DNA of 64,000 bases. Source: JAYPAN01 sp049597955 (GTDB lineage Bacteria; Pseudomonadota; Alphaproteobacteria; RS24). Both the position numbers and the translations under genes were made by a program. The notes under the pieces are model-generated. The model had not been told where the DNA came from, made no database searches, and saw nothing but the letters and a program-made list of their open reading frames with translations. This document shows, piece by piece, positions 25,776-34,605 of the stretch. Location: assembly GCA_049597955.1 (NCBI GenBank), contig JBMYND010000008.1, positions 39,626-103,625 of the forward strand. The letters are read 5' to 3'. Position 1 is the stretch's first letter. The number at the start of each line of letters is the position of its first letter.

Positions 25776-26948
25776 TTATACCTGCCGCTTGCGTATCATA
25801 TCGGGCGTCAATTGCGACAGGTGCGTAATGCCCATCAGCTTCATATCGCGCTCAATCTCCGTTTGCAAATTGCCCAATGCTTTTTCAACCCCGGCCTGAC
25901 CGGCCGCCGCCAGCGCATAAAGATAAAGCCGTCCGCCCGAACACGCAGTCGCGCCCAGCGCCATGGCTTTCAAAATATGCGTGCCGCGCCTTATCCCGCC
26001 ATCACAAATCACCTCTATCTGACCGCCGACAGCGGCCAGAATTTCCTCCAATTGGTCAAACGGGGCGCGACTGCCATCCAATTGCCGCCCGCCATGATTG
26101 GAAATCATAATGGCGTCCGCCCCCATATCTACAGCGCGGCGCGCATCGCCAACGCTCATTATCCCTTTCAGGCAAAACCGCCCGCCCCATTTGGCTTTCA
26201 AATCAGCCGCATCATCCCAGCTCATGCTTTGGTCGAGCATGGTAGAAAAATAATCGCCGACCGAAATGGCGATATTGGAGCCTTGCCCGACATGGTCTTT
26301 TAATTGCGACAATTCAAATTTTTCGCGCAGCAGAAAATTCAGCGCCCAATTGGGCTTCAGGGCAAATTGCATAAAACTTAGCGGGGTCAGGCGCGGCGGT
26401 GAGGTAAAGCCGGTGTGAATATCGCGCTCGCGATTGCCGCCGGTAATTGTGTCCACGGTCAGGGTGAGAATGTCGAAACGCGCGGCGCGCGCCATGTCCA
26501 GCATGGCCTCGTTCAATGCCCGGTCTTTGTGAAAGTAGAATTGAAACATTTTCGGCGTGTCAATCAGCTCCCCAATTTCGGCAAGGCTCACCGTGCCGAG
26601 CGAAGACACACCAAACAGCGTCTTGTATTTTTGCGCGGCCAGCGCCACAGCCCGCTCCCCCTTATGGTGAAACAGCCGCTGCAAAGCGGTCGGTGAACAA
26701 AAAACCGGCAGGCCAAGCGTCTGGCCCATCACCGAAACCGACATATCGACATCAGCGACACCGGCCAGCACATTGGGCACCAAATCATAATCATTATAGG
26801 CATCCGTATTGCGCCGATAAGTGCGCTCATCATCAGCCGCCCCGTCAATATAATGAAATATCGGCCCCGGCAGGCGGCGGCGCGCCAGCGCGCGCAAATC
26901 ATCTACATTGGTGCAATCGGCCAAACGCCGCGCCGTGAAATAACCCAT
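25776..26948 (-). CDS. FMN-dependent alpha-hydroxy-acid oxidase/dehydrogenase (LldD family)
   Basis: 390 residues, TIM-barrel family. It oxidises L-2-hydroxy acids such as lactate with FMN. Motifs are FHYIDGAADDE near 32, the active-site histidine and arginine in SNHGGRQLDG near 280, and the phosphate site CDGGIRRGTHILKA near 310. Length matches L-lactate dehydrogenases of the respiratory chain. Its start overlaps the dcd stop by one base (TAATG). Exact substrate (lactate, glycolate, mandelate) is not fixed. Confidence 0.92.
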   Translation of the reverse strand: MGYFTARRLADCTNVDDLRALARRRLPGPIFHYIDGAADDERTYRRNTDAYNDYDLVPNVLAGVADVDMSVSVMGQTLGLPVFCSPTALQRLFHHKGERAVALAAQKYKTLFGVSSLGTVSLAEIGELIDTPKMFQFYFHKDRALNEAMLDMARAARFDILTLTVDTITGGNRERDIHTGFTSPPRLTPLSFMQFALKPNWALNFLLREKFELSQLKDHVGQGSNIAISVGDYFSTMLDQSMSWDDAADLKAKWGGRFCLKGIMSVGDARRAVDMGADAIMISNHGGRQLDGSRAPFDQLEEILAAVGGQIEVICDGGIRRGTHILKAMALGATACSGGRLYLYALAAAGQAGVEKALGNLQTEIERDMKLMGITHLSQLTPDMIRKRQV

Positions 26949-28114
26949 TAGTCCTGCCTGAAATGTTTGGACAATTTCAAACCTTGCGCCTGATAATTGG
27001 AGCCGGGCAATTGTCCGTAAAGCGTCTCCGGCACATCCGTCAAACGCTCATAGACCAGCCGCCCGATAATTTGGCCATGTTCGAGCATGAAGGGCACTTC
27101 GCGCGAGCGCACTTCCAGCACGGCGCGCGCGCCCTTGCCGCCCGCCTCGCCCGCCCCGAAACCGGGGTCGAAAAAACCGGCATAATGCACGCGAAATTCA
27201 CCAACCAGCGGATTGAAGGGCATCATTTCAGCCGCATGGCTCGGCGGAATCGTCACCGCCTCACGCGAGGCCAGAATGTAAAACTCATCCGGATCGAGAA
27301 TGATTTGCGCCACACCGTGATTATAAACCGGCTCCCAATAATGGCTGACTTCCAGCGCGCCGGGGCGGTCAACATCAATCAGCCCGGCATGGCGTTTGCC
27401 GCGCCAGCCGACAAGCCCGTTCTCATCCGTGCCGCTTAAATCTATCGACAGGCCCAGCCCGTCACTGATATTGGCCGGGCCATTGACCAGTCCAACCACC
27501 TCATGCAGCGCCTTTAATTCAGCATCAGAATGGGCCGCCGCACCACGCCGAAAGCGGATTTGCGACAGCCGCGAGCCGGCGCGCACCAGAATCGGAAAAG
27601 TGCGCGGCGAGACTTCCAGATAAAGATGGCCCTTATAACCGGCAACCACCTTGTCAAACTCCGTGCCGAAATCCGTGATAAGGCGGGTGAACACATCTAT
27701 CCGACCGGTCGAGCTTTTCGGATTGGCAAAAGCCTGTGTGCGCTCCGGCAGGGCCAAAGCTTCCATAAGCGGCACCAGATAAACGCAGCCGGTTTCCAAC
27801 ACCGCACCGGCCGTCAAGTCAATCTGGTGATAGGCGAGTTCCTGCAATTTATCGGCCACCCGCCCCGAGGCGCCGGGCAGAAAACTGGCGCGAATGCGAT
27901 AAGCGGTCTCACCCAGCCGCAAATCAAGGCTGGCCGGTTGTATCTGGTCATCGGCAATGCCGCCCGACGCCCATATCTGCTTTTCGCGCACCATATCGGC
28001 AATGCCATGGGCCGGCAGAATACCCGTCGCATGGGTTTGCCCCGGCGCGCGGCGCGGCTCTTGCGCGTCACCTTCGGGAAACAGGGCGGCATCCAGTTTT
28101 GCCGTATCGGACAT
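26948..28114 (-). CDS. dcd: 2'-deoxycytidine 5'-triphosphate deaminase, long form
   Basis: 388 residues. It deaminates dCTP to dUTP for thymidylate synthesis. The protein is about twice the length of the E. coli enzyme and matches the long alphaproteobacterial form, in which two dUTPase-like folds are joined. Recognisable parts are IQPASLDLRLGETAYR near 62, FANPKSSTGRIDVFTRLITD near 136, and, in the second half, QIILDPDEFYILASRE and HYAGFFDPGFG. The ATG at 28114 has AAGGAG ten bases upstream; the frame extends further with no support. Confidence 0.92.
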   Translation of the reverse strand: MSDTAKLDAALFPEGDAQEPRRAPGQTHATGILPAHGIADMVREKQIWASGGIADDQIQPASLDLRLGETAYRIRASFLPGASGRVADKLQELAYHQIDLTAGAVLETGCVYLVPLMEALALPERTQAFANPKSSTGRIDVFTRLITDFGTEFDKVVAGYKGHLYLEVSPRTFPILVRAGSRLSQIRFRRGAAAHSDAELKALHEVVGLVNGPANISDGLGLSIDLSGTDENGLVGWRGKRHAGLIDVDRPGALEVSHYWEPVYNHGVAQIILDPDEFYILASREAVTIPPSHAAEMMPFNPLVGEFRVHYAGFFDPGFGAGEAGGKGARAVLEVRSREVPFMLEHGQIIGRLVYERLTDVPETLYGQLPGSNYQAQGLKLSKHFRQD

Positions 28115-28164
28115 GGCTCGAATCTCCTTGCGCCCAGAGTTTACGCCAAGGCGCGCATCAAGTC

Positions 28165-28193
28165 TTGACCTAAAGCAATTTTTTGGACATGTT
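28165..28193 (+). promoter_or_regulatory. Candidate sigma-70-type promoter for metZ
   Basis: TTGACC at 28165-28170 and CATGTT at 28188-28193 are 17 bases apart. The -10 match is modest (three of six), but the predicted transcription start near 28200 falls just before the riboswitch at 28202, which supports the placement. Confidence 0.5.
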
Positions 28194-28201
28194 CTCCCCA
28201 A

Positions 28202-28255
28202 TGTGGTGATTTGAGCCGGTTGGCTTGCGGCCACACTAAACAAACGCTAAAAGGC
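28202..28255 (+). ncRNA. SAM-II riboswitch
   Basis: The element upstream of metZ has the SAM-II layout: helix TGTGG (28202-28206) with CCACA (28231-28235), the loop beginning TGATTTG, the linker CTAAACAAA, and the closing GCTAAAAGGCC that forms the pseudoknot. SAM-II aptamers bind S-adenosylmethionine and lower expression of methionine-synthesis genes, mainly in alphaproteobacteria. In many examples the AAAAGG is itself the ribosome site; here the start codon is about 60 bases further on. Confidence 0.92.
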
Positions 28256-28264
28256 CGGAGCGTT

Positions 28265-28288
28265 ACCCGGTCGCGACCGGGTTTTTTT
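28265..28288 (+). terminator. Intrinsic terminator between riboswitch and metZ
   Basis: A seven-base-pair GC-rich stem, ACCCGGT with ACCGGGT around a CGCG loop, is followed directly by seven T. It lies ten bases after the SAM-II aptamer and before the metZ ribosome site, so it can serve as a leader terminator. Its 3' arm can also pair perfectly over eight bases (28277-28284) with 28293-28300. Confidence 0.82.
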
Positions 28289-28313
28289 GTGGAAACCCGG
28301 GAAACCGGAGAAG

Positions 28314-29501
28314 ATGATGACGGACACAAAAAACTGGGCCTTGCAATCCCAATTAGTGCATGAAGGACAATTGCGCTCGCCGCATGGTGAGACGGCAGAA
28401 GCTCTTTATTTGACTTCGGGCTATGTCTATGACAGCGCCGAGCAGGCAGCCGCGCGCTTTGCCGAAGAAGAAGAGGGCTATATTTATTCGCGCTTTGGCA
28501 ATCCGAGTGTGCGGATGTTTGAAACCCGCATGATGGCGCTGGAAGGCGCTGAGGATGCGCGCGCCACTGCTACCGGCATGGCGGCGGTGACGGCGGCACT
28601 TATGTGCCAATTACAGGCGGGTGACCATATTGTCGCCGCCCGCGCCTTGTTCGGCTCTTGCCGCTATGTGGTGGAGACGCTGTTGCCGCGCTTTGGTGTT
28701 GGCTGCAGTTTGGTTGACGGGCGCGATATTGAGGCTTGGGCGGCGGCCATCACCCCGCAAACCAAAGTGCTGTTTTTGGAAACCCCGTCCAATCCGTTGC
28801 TGGAAATTGTCGATATGGCCGCCGTTTCCGCGCTTGCCAAACAGGCCGGTGCGCGGCTGGTGGTTGACAATGTATTCGCCACGCCGGTTTTGCAAAGGCC
28901 GGGCGATTTCGGTGCCGATATTATTGTTTACAGCGCAACCAAACATATTGACGGTCAGGGCCGGTGCTTGGGCGGCATTGTGTTGGGATCAGCCGATTTT
29001 GTGCAGGGCGAACTTGCCGGCTTTCTGCGCCAGACCGGCCCGGCACTCAGCCCGTTTAACGCTTGGGTCATGCTCAAATCTTTGGAAACACTGACTTTGC
29101 GGGTTGACCGACATTGCGACAATGCCGAAAAGCTGGCCGGTTTCTTGGCCGACCATGATAAAATTGCGCGGCTTATTTATCCCGGCCATGAAAGCCATCC
29201 GCAATATGAATTGGCCAAAAAGCAAATGACCCGCGGCGGCAATCTAATCGCTTTTGATGTGGTTGGCGGGCAGGCCGAAGCGTTCCGCCTGGCCAATGCG
29301 CTGCAAATGGCGAAAATCTCCAATAATCTTGGTGATGCCAAAACGCTGATAACCCATCCGACAACCACCACTCACGCTAAATTGACGCCGGAGGCAAAGG
29401 CCGAACTTGGTCTGACACCGGCCAGTTTGCGTATATCAATAGGGCTGGAAGATGCTGATGATTTAATCGGTGACTTGCAACAGGCGCTGGCGCAAATATG
29501 A
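28314..29501 (+). CDS. metZ: O-succinylhomoserine sulfhydrylase
   Basis: 395 residues of the cystathionine gamma-synthase family of PLP enzymes. It makes homocysteine from O-succinylhomoserine and sulfide. The PLP lysine is in YSATKHIDGQGRCLGG near residue 210, with the phosphate-binding ATGMAAVTAAL near 90 and SLRISIGLEDADDLIGDL at the end. The SAM-II element and terminator upstream fit methionine control. GGAG precedes the double ATG at 28314/28317. O-acetylhomoserine use cannot be excluded. Confidence 0.93.
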   Translation: MMTDTKNWALQSQLVHEGQLRSPHGETAEALYLTSGYVYDSAEQAAARFAEEEEGYIYSRFGNPSVRMFETRMMALEGAEDARATATGMAAVTAALMCQLQAGDHIVAARALFGSCRYVVETLLPRFGVGCSLVDGRDIEAWAAAITPQTKVLFLETPSNPLLEIVDMAAVSALAKQAGARLVVDNVFATPVLQRPGDFGADIIVYSATKHIDGQGRCLGGIVLGSADFVQGELAGFLRQTGPALSPFNAWVMLKSLETLTLRVDRHCDNAEKLAGFLADHDKIARLIYPGHESHPQYELAKKQMTRGGNLIAFDVVGGQAEAFRLANALQMAKISNNLGDAKTLITHPTTTTHAKLTPEAKAELGLTPASLRISIGLEDADDLIGDLQQALAQI

Positions 29502-29529
29502 GCCAAAGGCCGCGCTGAAAGGACATGCA

Positions 29530-29922
29530 ATGATGCAGGCGACAACGCATAATGTGACAGTGGCCGTGGAAACACGTTATCTGGAAGATGATTCCGACCC
29601 GGATGCGCAATATTTCTTTTGGGCCTATCGCATCACCATTACCAATCAGCGCCCCGATACAGTGCAGCTTTTAACCCGCTATTGGCTGATAACCGACGCC
29701 CATGGGCGCGCTCAAGAAGTGCGCGGTGACGGCGTGGTTGGCGAACAGCCAATACTCGGCCCCGGTAAATCTTTCACCTATACATCCGGCGTGCCTTTGG
29801 AAACCGGCTCCGGCTTTATGCGTGGCAGCTACCAAATGCGCAGTGAAGCGGATGAAAAATTTGATATTGAAATACCTGCTTTTTCTCTCGACTGCCCTTA
29901 TGATGGGCGGCAGCTGCATTAG
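29530..29922 (+). CDS. apaG: ApaG-like protein
   Basis: 130 residues, the normal ApaG length: an immunoglobulin/fibronectin-like beta sandwich. Signature stretches are YFFWAYRITITNQ near 25, WLITDAHGRAQEVRGDGVVG near 49 and GSGFMRGSYQM near 90. Linked to cobalt and magnesium efflux phenotypes in enteric bacteria, though the biochemical role is unclear. The ATG at 29530 follows AAGGA; it is 28 bases after metZ and likely shares its transcript. It is a common alphaproteobacterial neighbour of metZ. Confidence 0.92.
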   Translation: MMQATTHNVTVAVETRYLEDDSDPDAQYFFWAYRITITNQRPDTVQLLTRYWLITDAHGRAQEVRGDGVVGEQPILGPGKSFTYTSGVPLETGSGFMRGSYQMRSEADEKFDIEIPAFSLDCPYDGRQLH

Positions 29923-29966
29923 CCGCAAGCGCCCCGGCCAAGCGGCACCAAGCTGGTGGGTAGGAG

Positions 29967-31415
29967 ATGAGTGACCATCGCACAATTTTTTTTCTGATTG
30001 GCAATTTGCTGGCCGCGCTGGCGCTTGGCATGCTGATACCGGCCTTGCTGGCGGCGGTGCAGCAACATGAAGACTGGCAGGTTTTTGTCACCGGCGCGCT
30101 GGTGACCGGCTTTATTGCCGGGGCGCTGATATTGACCAATCGCGGCACGCTGCCCCCGCTCAACACCAAACAGGCATTTTTGCTGACCAGCCTGTCATGG
30201 TTGGCGCTGACCGGTTTTGCCGCTCTGCCCTTTGCTTTCTCTGCGCTTAATCTCAGCTATACGGATGCTTTTTTCGAGGCCATGTCCGGCCTGACCACGA
30301 CCGGCGCGACCATTATCACTGACCTTGACGCCGCCTCGCCCGGTATTTTGCTGTGGCGCGCCTTGCTGCAATGGTTTGGCGGCATTGGCATTATTGTTAT
30401 GGCAATTTCGGTTCTGCCGATGCTCAATGTGGGCGGCATGCAGCTTTTCCGGCTCGAAAGTTCCGACACATCGGAAAAGATTTTGCCACGCACCGCCCAG
30501 ATTGCCGGTGCCATTGCGCAGCTTTATTTCGCCATTACCGCTTTGTGCGCGCTGGCCTATCTGGTCGCCGGCATGGGGCTGTTTGACGCGCTGGCGCACG
30601 CCATGACAACAATTGCAACAGGCGGTTTTTCAACCCGCAATGACAGTTTGGCCGCTTTTGACAGCGCCGCGGTTGAAATGGTTGGCGTGGTGTTCATGCT
30701 GGCCGCGTCTTTGCCATTTGTCGCTTATTTGCAGGTCATTAACGGCAAAAGAAATGCGCTGTGGCAAGATGAGCAAGTGCGCATGTTTTTGACCCTGATT
30801 GTCGTCATCAGCCTGACTTTATGGCTTTATCAAATCGCGATTGGCATGGGCCAAACATCGACTGCCTTTTTGCAATCACTGTTCAACACAACCTCCATTC
30901 TTACCGGCACCGGCTATGCCACTGCCGATTATGACAATTGGGGGCCGCTTGCGCTCAGCCTGTTTTTTGTGATGACTTTTATCGGTGGCTGCGCCGGCTC
31001 CACCTCTTGCGGCATGAAGATTTTTCGCCTGCAAGTGATTGTCAAAACCGGCTGGTGCTATATCAAGCAATTGGGCCAGCCCAATGGTGTTTTCGTCGTG
31101 CGCTATAATGGCCAATTGCTGGAAGATGATGTCGCCAATTCGGTGATTGCCTTTGTGATGATTTTCATCATGTCCTTTGCCGTGGTGGCGGTGGCCTTGT
31201 CGCTGATGGGGCTGGATACGCTGACGGCGCTGTCTGCCGCGGCAGCCGCCATTGCCAATGTCGGCCCCGGCCTTGGCCCGGTGATTGGCCCGAGCGGCAA
31301 TTATGCCAGCCTGCCCGAACAGGCCAAATGGTTGCTGTCATTTGCCATGTTGCTGGGACGGTTGGAATTTTTGGCCGTGCTGGTCATGTTTTCGCCCAGC
31401 TTTTGGCGGCGCTGA
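29967..31415 (+). CDS. trkH: TrkH-family potassium uptake protein
   Basis: 482 residues, with the four-fold pore repeats of Trk/Ktr channels: SGLTTTGATI near 108, TIATGGFSTRN near 216, TSILTGTGYATAD near 311 and ANVGPGLGPV near 428. These glycine-bearing filter loops conduct K+ across the inner membrane. It needs the TrkA cytosolic subunit, which is not in this window. It follows apaG by 44 bases and converges on the RND gene with one base between stops. Confidence 0.93.
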   Translation: MSDHRTIFFLIGNLLAALALGMLIPALLAAVQQHEDWQVFVTGALVTGFIAGALILTNRGTLPPLNTKQAFLLTSLSWLALTGFAALPFAFSALNLSYTDAFFEAMSGLTTTGATIITDLDAASPGILLWRALLQWFGGIGIIVMAISVLPMLNVGGMQLFRLESSDTSEKILPRTAQIAGAIAQLYFAITALCALAYLVAGMGLFDALAHAMTTIATGGFSTRNDSLAAFDSAAVEMVGVVFMLAASLPFVAYLQVINGKRNALWQDEQVRMFLTLIVVISLTLWLYQIAIGMGQTSTAFLQSLFNTTSILTGTGYATADYDNWGPLALSLFFVMTFIGGCAGSTSCGMKIFRLQVIVKTGWCYIKQLGQPNGVFVVRYNGQLLEDDVANSVIAFVMIFIMSFAVVAVALSLMGLDTLTALSAAAAAIANVGPGLGPVIGPSGNYASLPEQAKWLLSFAMLLGRLEFLAVLVMFSPSFWRR

Positions 31416-31416
31416 C

Positions 31417-34400
31417 CTATTCGCCGGCCGTCGCCTCTTGTGCAAGCGGGTCTTGACGGCGCGGGCGCGGTGAGCCGCCAAAGCGCGCCCGCAAATCTTC
31501 CTGCACACCAAGCACAGACGGCACAAGCAGCAGCACAATCAGGCTGGCAAAAGCCAGCCCCCATGAAATTGTTATCACCATAGGCAGCAGGAATTGTGCC
31601 TGTGTGCTGGTCTCGAACAAAAGCGGGGCCAGCCCCAAAACCGTGGTCAGCGATGTCAGTGTCACCGCGCGCAGGCGGTCGCAAATACCGTTAATCACGG
31701 CATCGCGCATTTCTTCGCCCTCACCCATGCGCTGCTCTATCCGGCTTATCAGAATAATCGAATTATTGACCAATATGCCCGACAGGCCAAGCAGCCCGAC
31801 CATGGACAGAAATGTCAAATCAAAGCCCTGCACAAAGTGACCAATAACCGTGCCGACAAAGCCAAAAGGAATAACCGACATAATGATGAGCGGGCGTGAA
31901 TAGCTGGCAAAGACAAAAGCCAGAATGACATATATCAGCGACAGGCCGATAATCGCCCCGGTCGCCAGATTGCCCATTGTTTCCTGCTGGTCGCGCGCGC
32001 GCCCGCCAAGGCCGGAAGTCAGCTTATATTTACTCAAAATATCGGGCAGCACATCGCGCTGCATCGCCTTGATAACCTCATTTGGGTCACCCGCGCTTTC
32101 ATCATAATCGGCGGTAATGGAGACCGAGACTTTGCCATCATAGCGGCGCACCATGGCAAAGCCGGGCTGTTCGACAATATCGACAATTTCGGTCAGCGCA
32201 ATATAGCGGGGCGGCATCGTGCCCGGCACTGGCAGGTCAATATCCTCCAATTGACGCGGACGCAAAGCGTCGCGCGTGCCAAGCACACGGATAGTGACTT
32301 CCTCATCGCCGCGGGCGAAGCGTTTGGCGATATTGCCTTGCAAATCGCTGCGCGCGGCCGCGCCGACAATCTCATTGGTAAAGCCAAGCGCCGCCCCGCG
32401 CGCATTGACCTTAATCAGCAATTCCTGCTTATTATAGTAAAGATTGTCAAAGGCGCGATTGACGCCGCCATATTCACGCAATGCGTCGCGCACTTCCAAA
32501 GCAGCTTTCTTCAGTATCAGCGCATCCTCGCCCTGCAAGCGCAGGTCAATGTCACGCCCTCTTGGCCCGCCGCGCATTTCGGCGATAAAGACAAAGCGCA
32601 AATTGGCAATATCGGGAATTTTGTCTTCCCATATTTTCATAATTTGGCTGGTGCGCACGCTGCGCGCTTCGCTGGGCGTCAATTGCGCATAGACAAGGCC
32701 GCGCTCATCGCCCACCCCGTCATCTGTCGCGCCGACTTTATTATAGATAAGGGAAATCAATTGACCATTATTGGTCTCGTCATTATCAGCCTCAGCCAGC
32801 AATTCGCGTTCGGTTTCGCGCAAAGCCTGTTCGACAAGGCGAATACCATTATGCGTTTGCGCCCGCGATGTGCCGGGCTGGAAAAACACATATCCTTTGA
32901 TAACTTCGCCCTCCGGCGAGGGGAAAAACCGAAACGATACCCGACCGCCGGCCAAAAGACCGATGGAAATCAGCAAAATCGCCAAACCCGCTGCCAGCGT
33001 TGTATAGCGCCGGTCATAGGCAAGCGTCACAAAGCGGCGAAACCGGCCTTCCCGAAAACCGGTAAAGCGGTTCAGAAAACCGGCTTTGAAACGCACCAGC
33101 GGATTGTTTGACGGCGGCGCATCAGCAGACAGTTTTTTCATCCCGCTCAGCGCGTGATTCATATGGCCGGGCAGCACCAGGAAACATTCAACCAGGCTGG
33201 CGACAAGCACAGCAAACAATACCAGCGGAATCGGGCGGGTGATTTGCCCGAATTCATCGGTCAGGGTCAAAAGCGGCATAAAGGCGGCCAAAGTGGTCAG
33301 CGCGGCAGAAAAGACCGGCGTTGTCATGCCAATCGCCCCGCCCTCGGCAGCCGCTTGCGGCGATAATCCGCGCTCTGAAAGCGTCGCTGAATGCTCACCA
33401 ACCACAATGGCATCATCAACAATAATGCCAATCGTCATAATAAGCGCGAAAGTGGACAGCACATTAATACTCAAATCCATCGCCCACATCAGGCCGAATG
33501 TCGCCATAATGGAAGCCGGTATGCCCGCCGCCACCCAAAAGGCAATGCGCCCGTTCAAAAACAGGAACAAAATACACAACACCAACACCATGCCGCCAAG
33601 ACCATTGAACAAAAGCACATTTATCCGCGCCCGCAATTGGTCGGCGGCAACCTCAAACAGTTCAAGCTGCAAAGTCGGCGGCAGGGTTGGTTTCACCTTT
33701 TCCAGAAAATCTCGGGTGCGGGCGGTGATTTGCAGCGAGTCGGAGCTTTTCGACCGCGACAGGATAAGCCGAATGGCGCGATTTTCGCCCGTCCAAAGGG
33801 TTGGCTGATTGGCGTCAAATGTGTCTTGCACGTGGGCAACATCGCCAATGGTCAGCGCCCGCCCATCCGCATTGGCGCGCAATTTAATATCGGCGACATC
33901 ATCAACATCCATTGCCAAACCGACAGCGCGCACTTGTCTTTCCACCGCACCGCGAATAACCCCGCCCGGCACATCGAGCGAACTGCCCGCCACTTTGCCG
34001 GCAATTTGGTTATTGGTGATGTCATAGCGGCGCAATTGTGACGGCTCGGTTTCGACCCAGATTTCAGCATCCCGCAAGCCTTCAAAAATAACTTTGTCAA
34101 CACCGGCATCCAACAGACCGTCGCGTATCCGTTTGGCATAGCTGCGCAGCGCGCGCTCATCATAAGGCCCGCTGACCAGCACTGAGGCGACCGGCTCGAA
34201 AAAACTTGCTTGGGAAATAACCGGGCGTTCAATGTCCTTGGGCAATGTCACAATGCCGTTCACCGCCGCCTCGACATCGCCAACCGCGCGCTGCATGTCA
34301 GTTGTCGGATAAAAGCGCACGCTCATCGTGGCCACGCCGAGGCGCGAAGTTGATTGCACTTCCTTGACGCCATCAAGAAACCGCACTTCCGGCTCAATTG

Positions 34401-34605
34401 TCGCGACAATGTTTTTATCAATATCTTGCGCCGTCGCCCCCGGCCAAGGCACGATAATATTGACGACTTTTACTTCAACCGTGGGGAAAAATTGCGTATT
34501 GAGTTGCTGCAAGCCGAAAAAGCCCAGCATGAACATGGAAAAAAACAACAAATTGGCGGCATTGCGGTGACGCGAAAACAGCTCAATGACCGGGCGCATA
34601 AGCAT
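31417..34605 (-). CDS. RND efflux transporter permease
   Basis: 1062 residues, twelve helices and two large periplasmic loops, the AcrB/MdtB design. Helix 4 carries the proton-relay acidic residues in GIIVDDAIVVGE near 400; helix 1 begins RHRNAANLLFFSM. It is likely to extrude lipophilic compounds together with the adaptor encoded just upstream (one-base overlap, TAATG) and an outer-membrane channel not seen here. Sequence style (PFPTVEVKVVNI, LPKDIERPVI) is of the environmental HAE-type branch; the substrate is not predictable. Confidence 0.93.
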   Translation of the reverse strand: MLMRPVIELFSRHRNAANLLFFSMFMLGFFGLQQLNTQFFPTVEVKVVNIIVPWPGATAQDIDKNIVATIEPEVRFLDGVKEVQSTSRLGVATMSVRFYPTTDMQRAVGDVEAAVNGIVTLPKDIERPVISQASFFEPVASVLVSGPYDERALRSYAKRIRDGLLDAGVDKVIFEGLRDAEIWVETEPSQLRRYDITNNQIAGKVAGSSLDVPGGVIRGAVERQVRAVGLAMDVDDVADIKLRANADGRALTIGDVAHVQDTFDANQPTLWTGENRAIRLILSRSKSSDSLQITARTRDFLEKVKPTLPPTLQLELFEVAADQLRARINVLLFNGLGGMVLVLCILFLFLNGRIAFWVAAGIPASIMATFGLMWAMDLSINVLSTFALIMTIGIIVDDAIVVGEHSATLSERGLSPQAAAEGGAIGMTTPVFSAALTTLAAFMPLLTLTDEFGQITRPIPLVLFAVLVASLVECFLVLPGHMNHALSGMKKLSADAPPSNNPLVRFKAGFLNRFTGFREGRFRRFVTLAYDRRYTTLAAGLAILLISIGLLAGGRVSFRFFPSPEGEVIKGYVFFQPGTSRAQTHNGIRLVEQALRETERELLAEADNDETNNGQLISLIYNKVGATDDGVGDERGLVYAQLTPSEARSVRTSQIMKIWEDKIPDIANLRFVFIAEMRGGPRGRDIDLRLQGEDALILKKAALEVRDALREYGGVNRAFDNLYYNKQELLIKVNARGAALGFTNEIVGAAARSDLQGNIAKRFARGDEEVTIRVLGTRDALRPRQLEDIDLPVPGTMPPRYIALTEIVDIVEQPGFAMVRRYDGKVSVSITADYDESAGDPNEVIKAMQRDVLPDILSKYKLTSGLGGRARDQQETMGNLATGAIIGLSLIYVILAFVFASYSRPLIIMSVIPFGFVGTVIGHFVQGFDLTFLSMVGLLGLSGILVNNSIILISRIEQRMGEGEEMRDAVINGICDRLRAVTLTSLTTVLGLAPLLFETSTQAQFLLPMVITISWGLAFASLIVLLLVPSVLGVQEDLRARFGGSPRPRRQDPLAQEATAGE

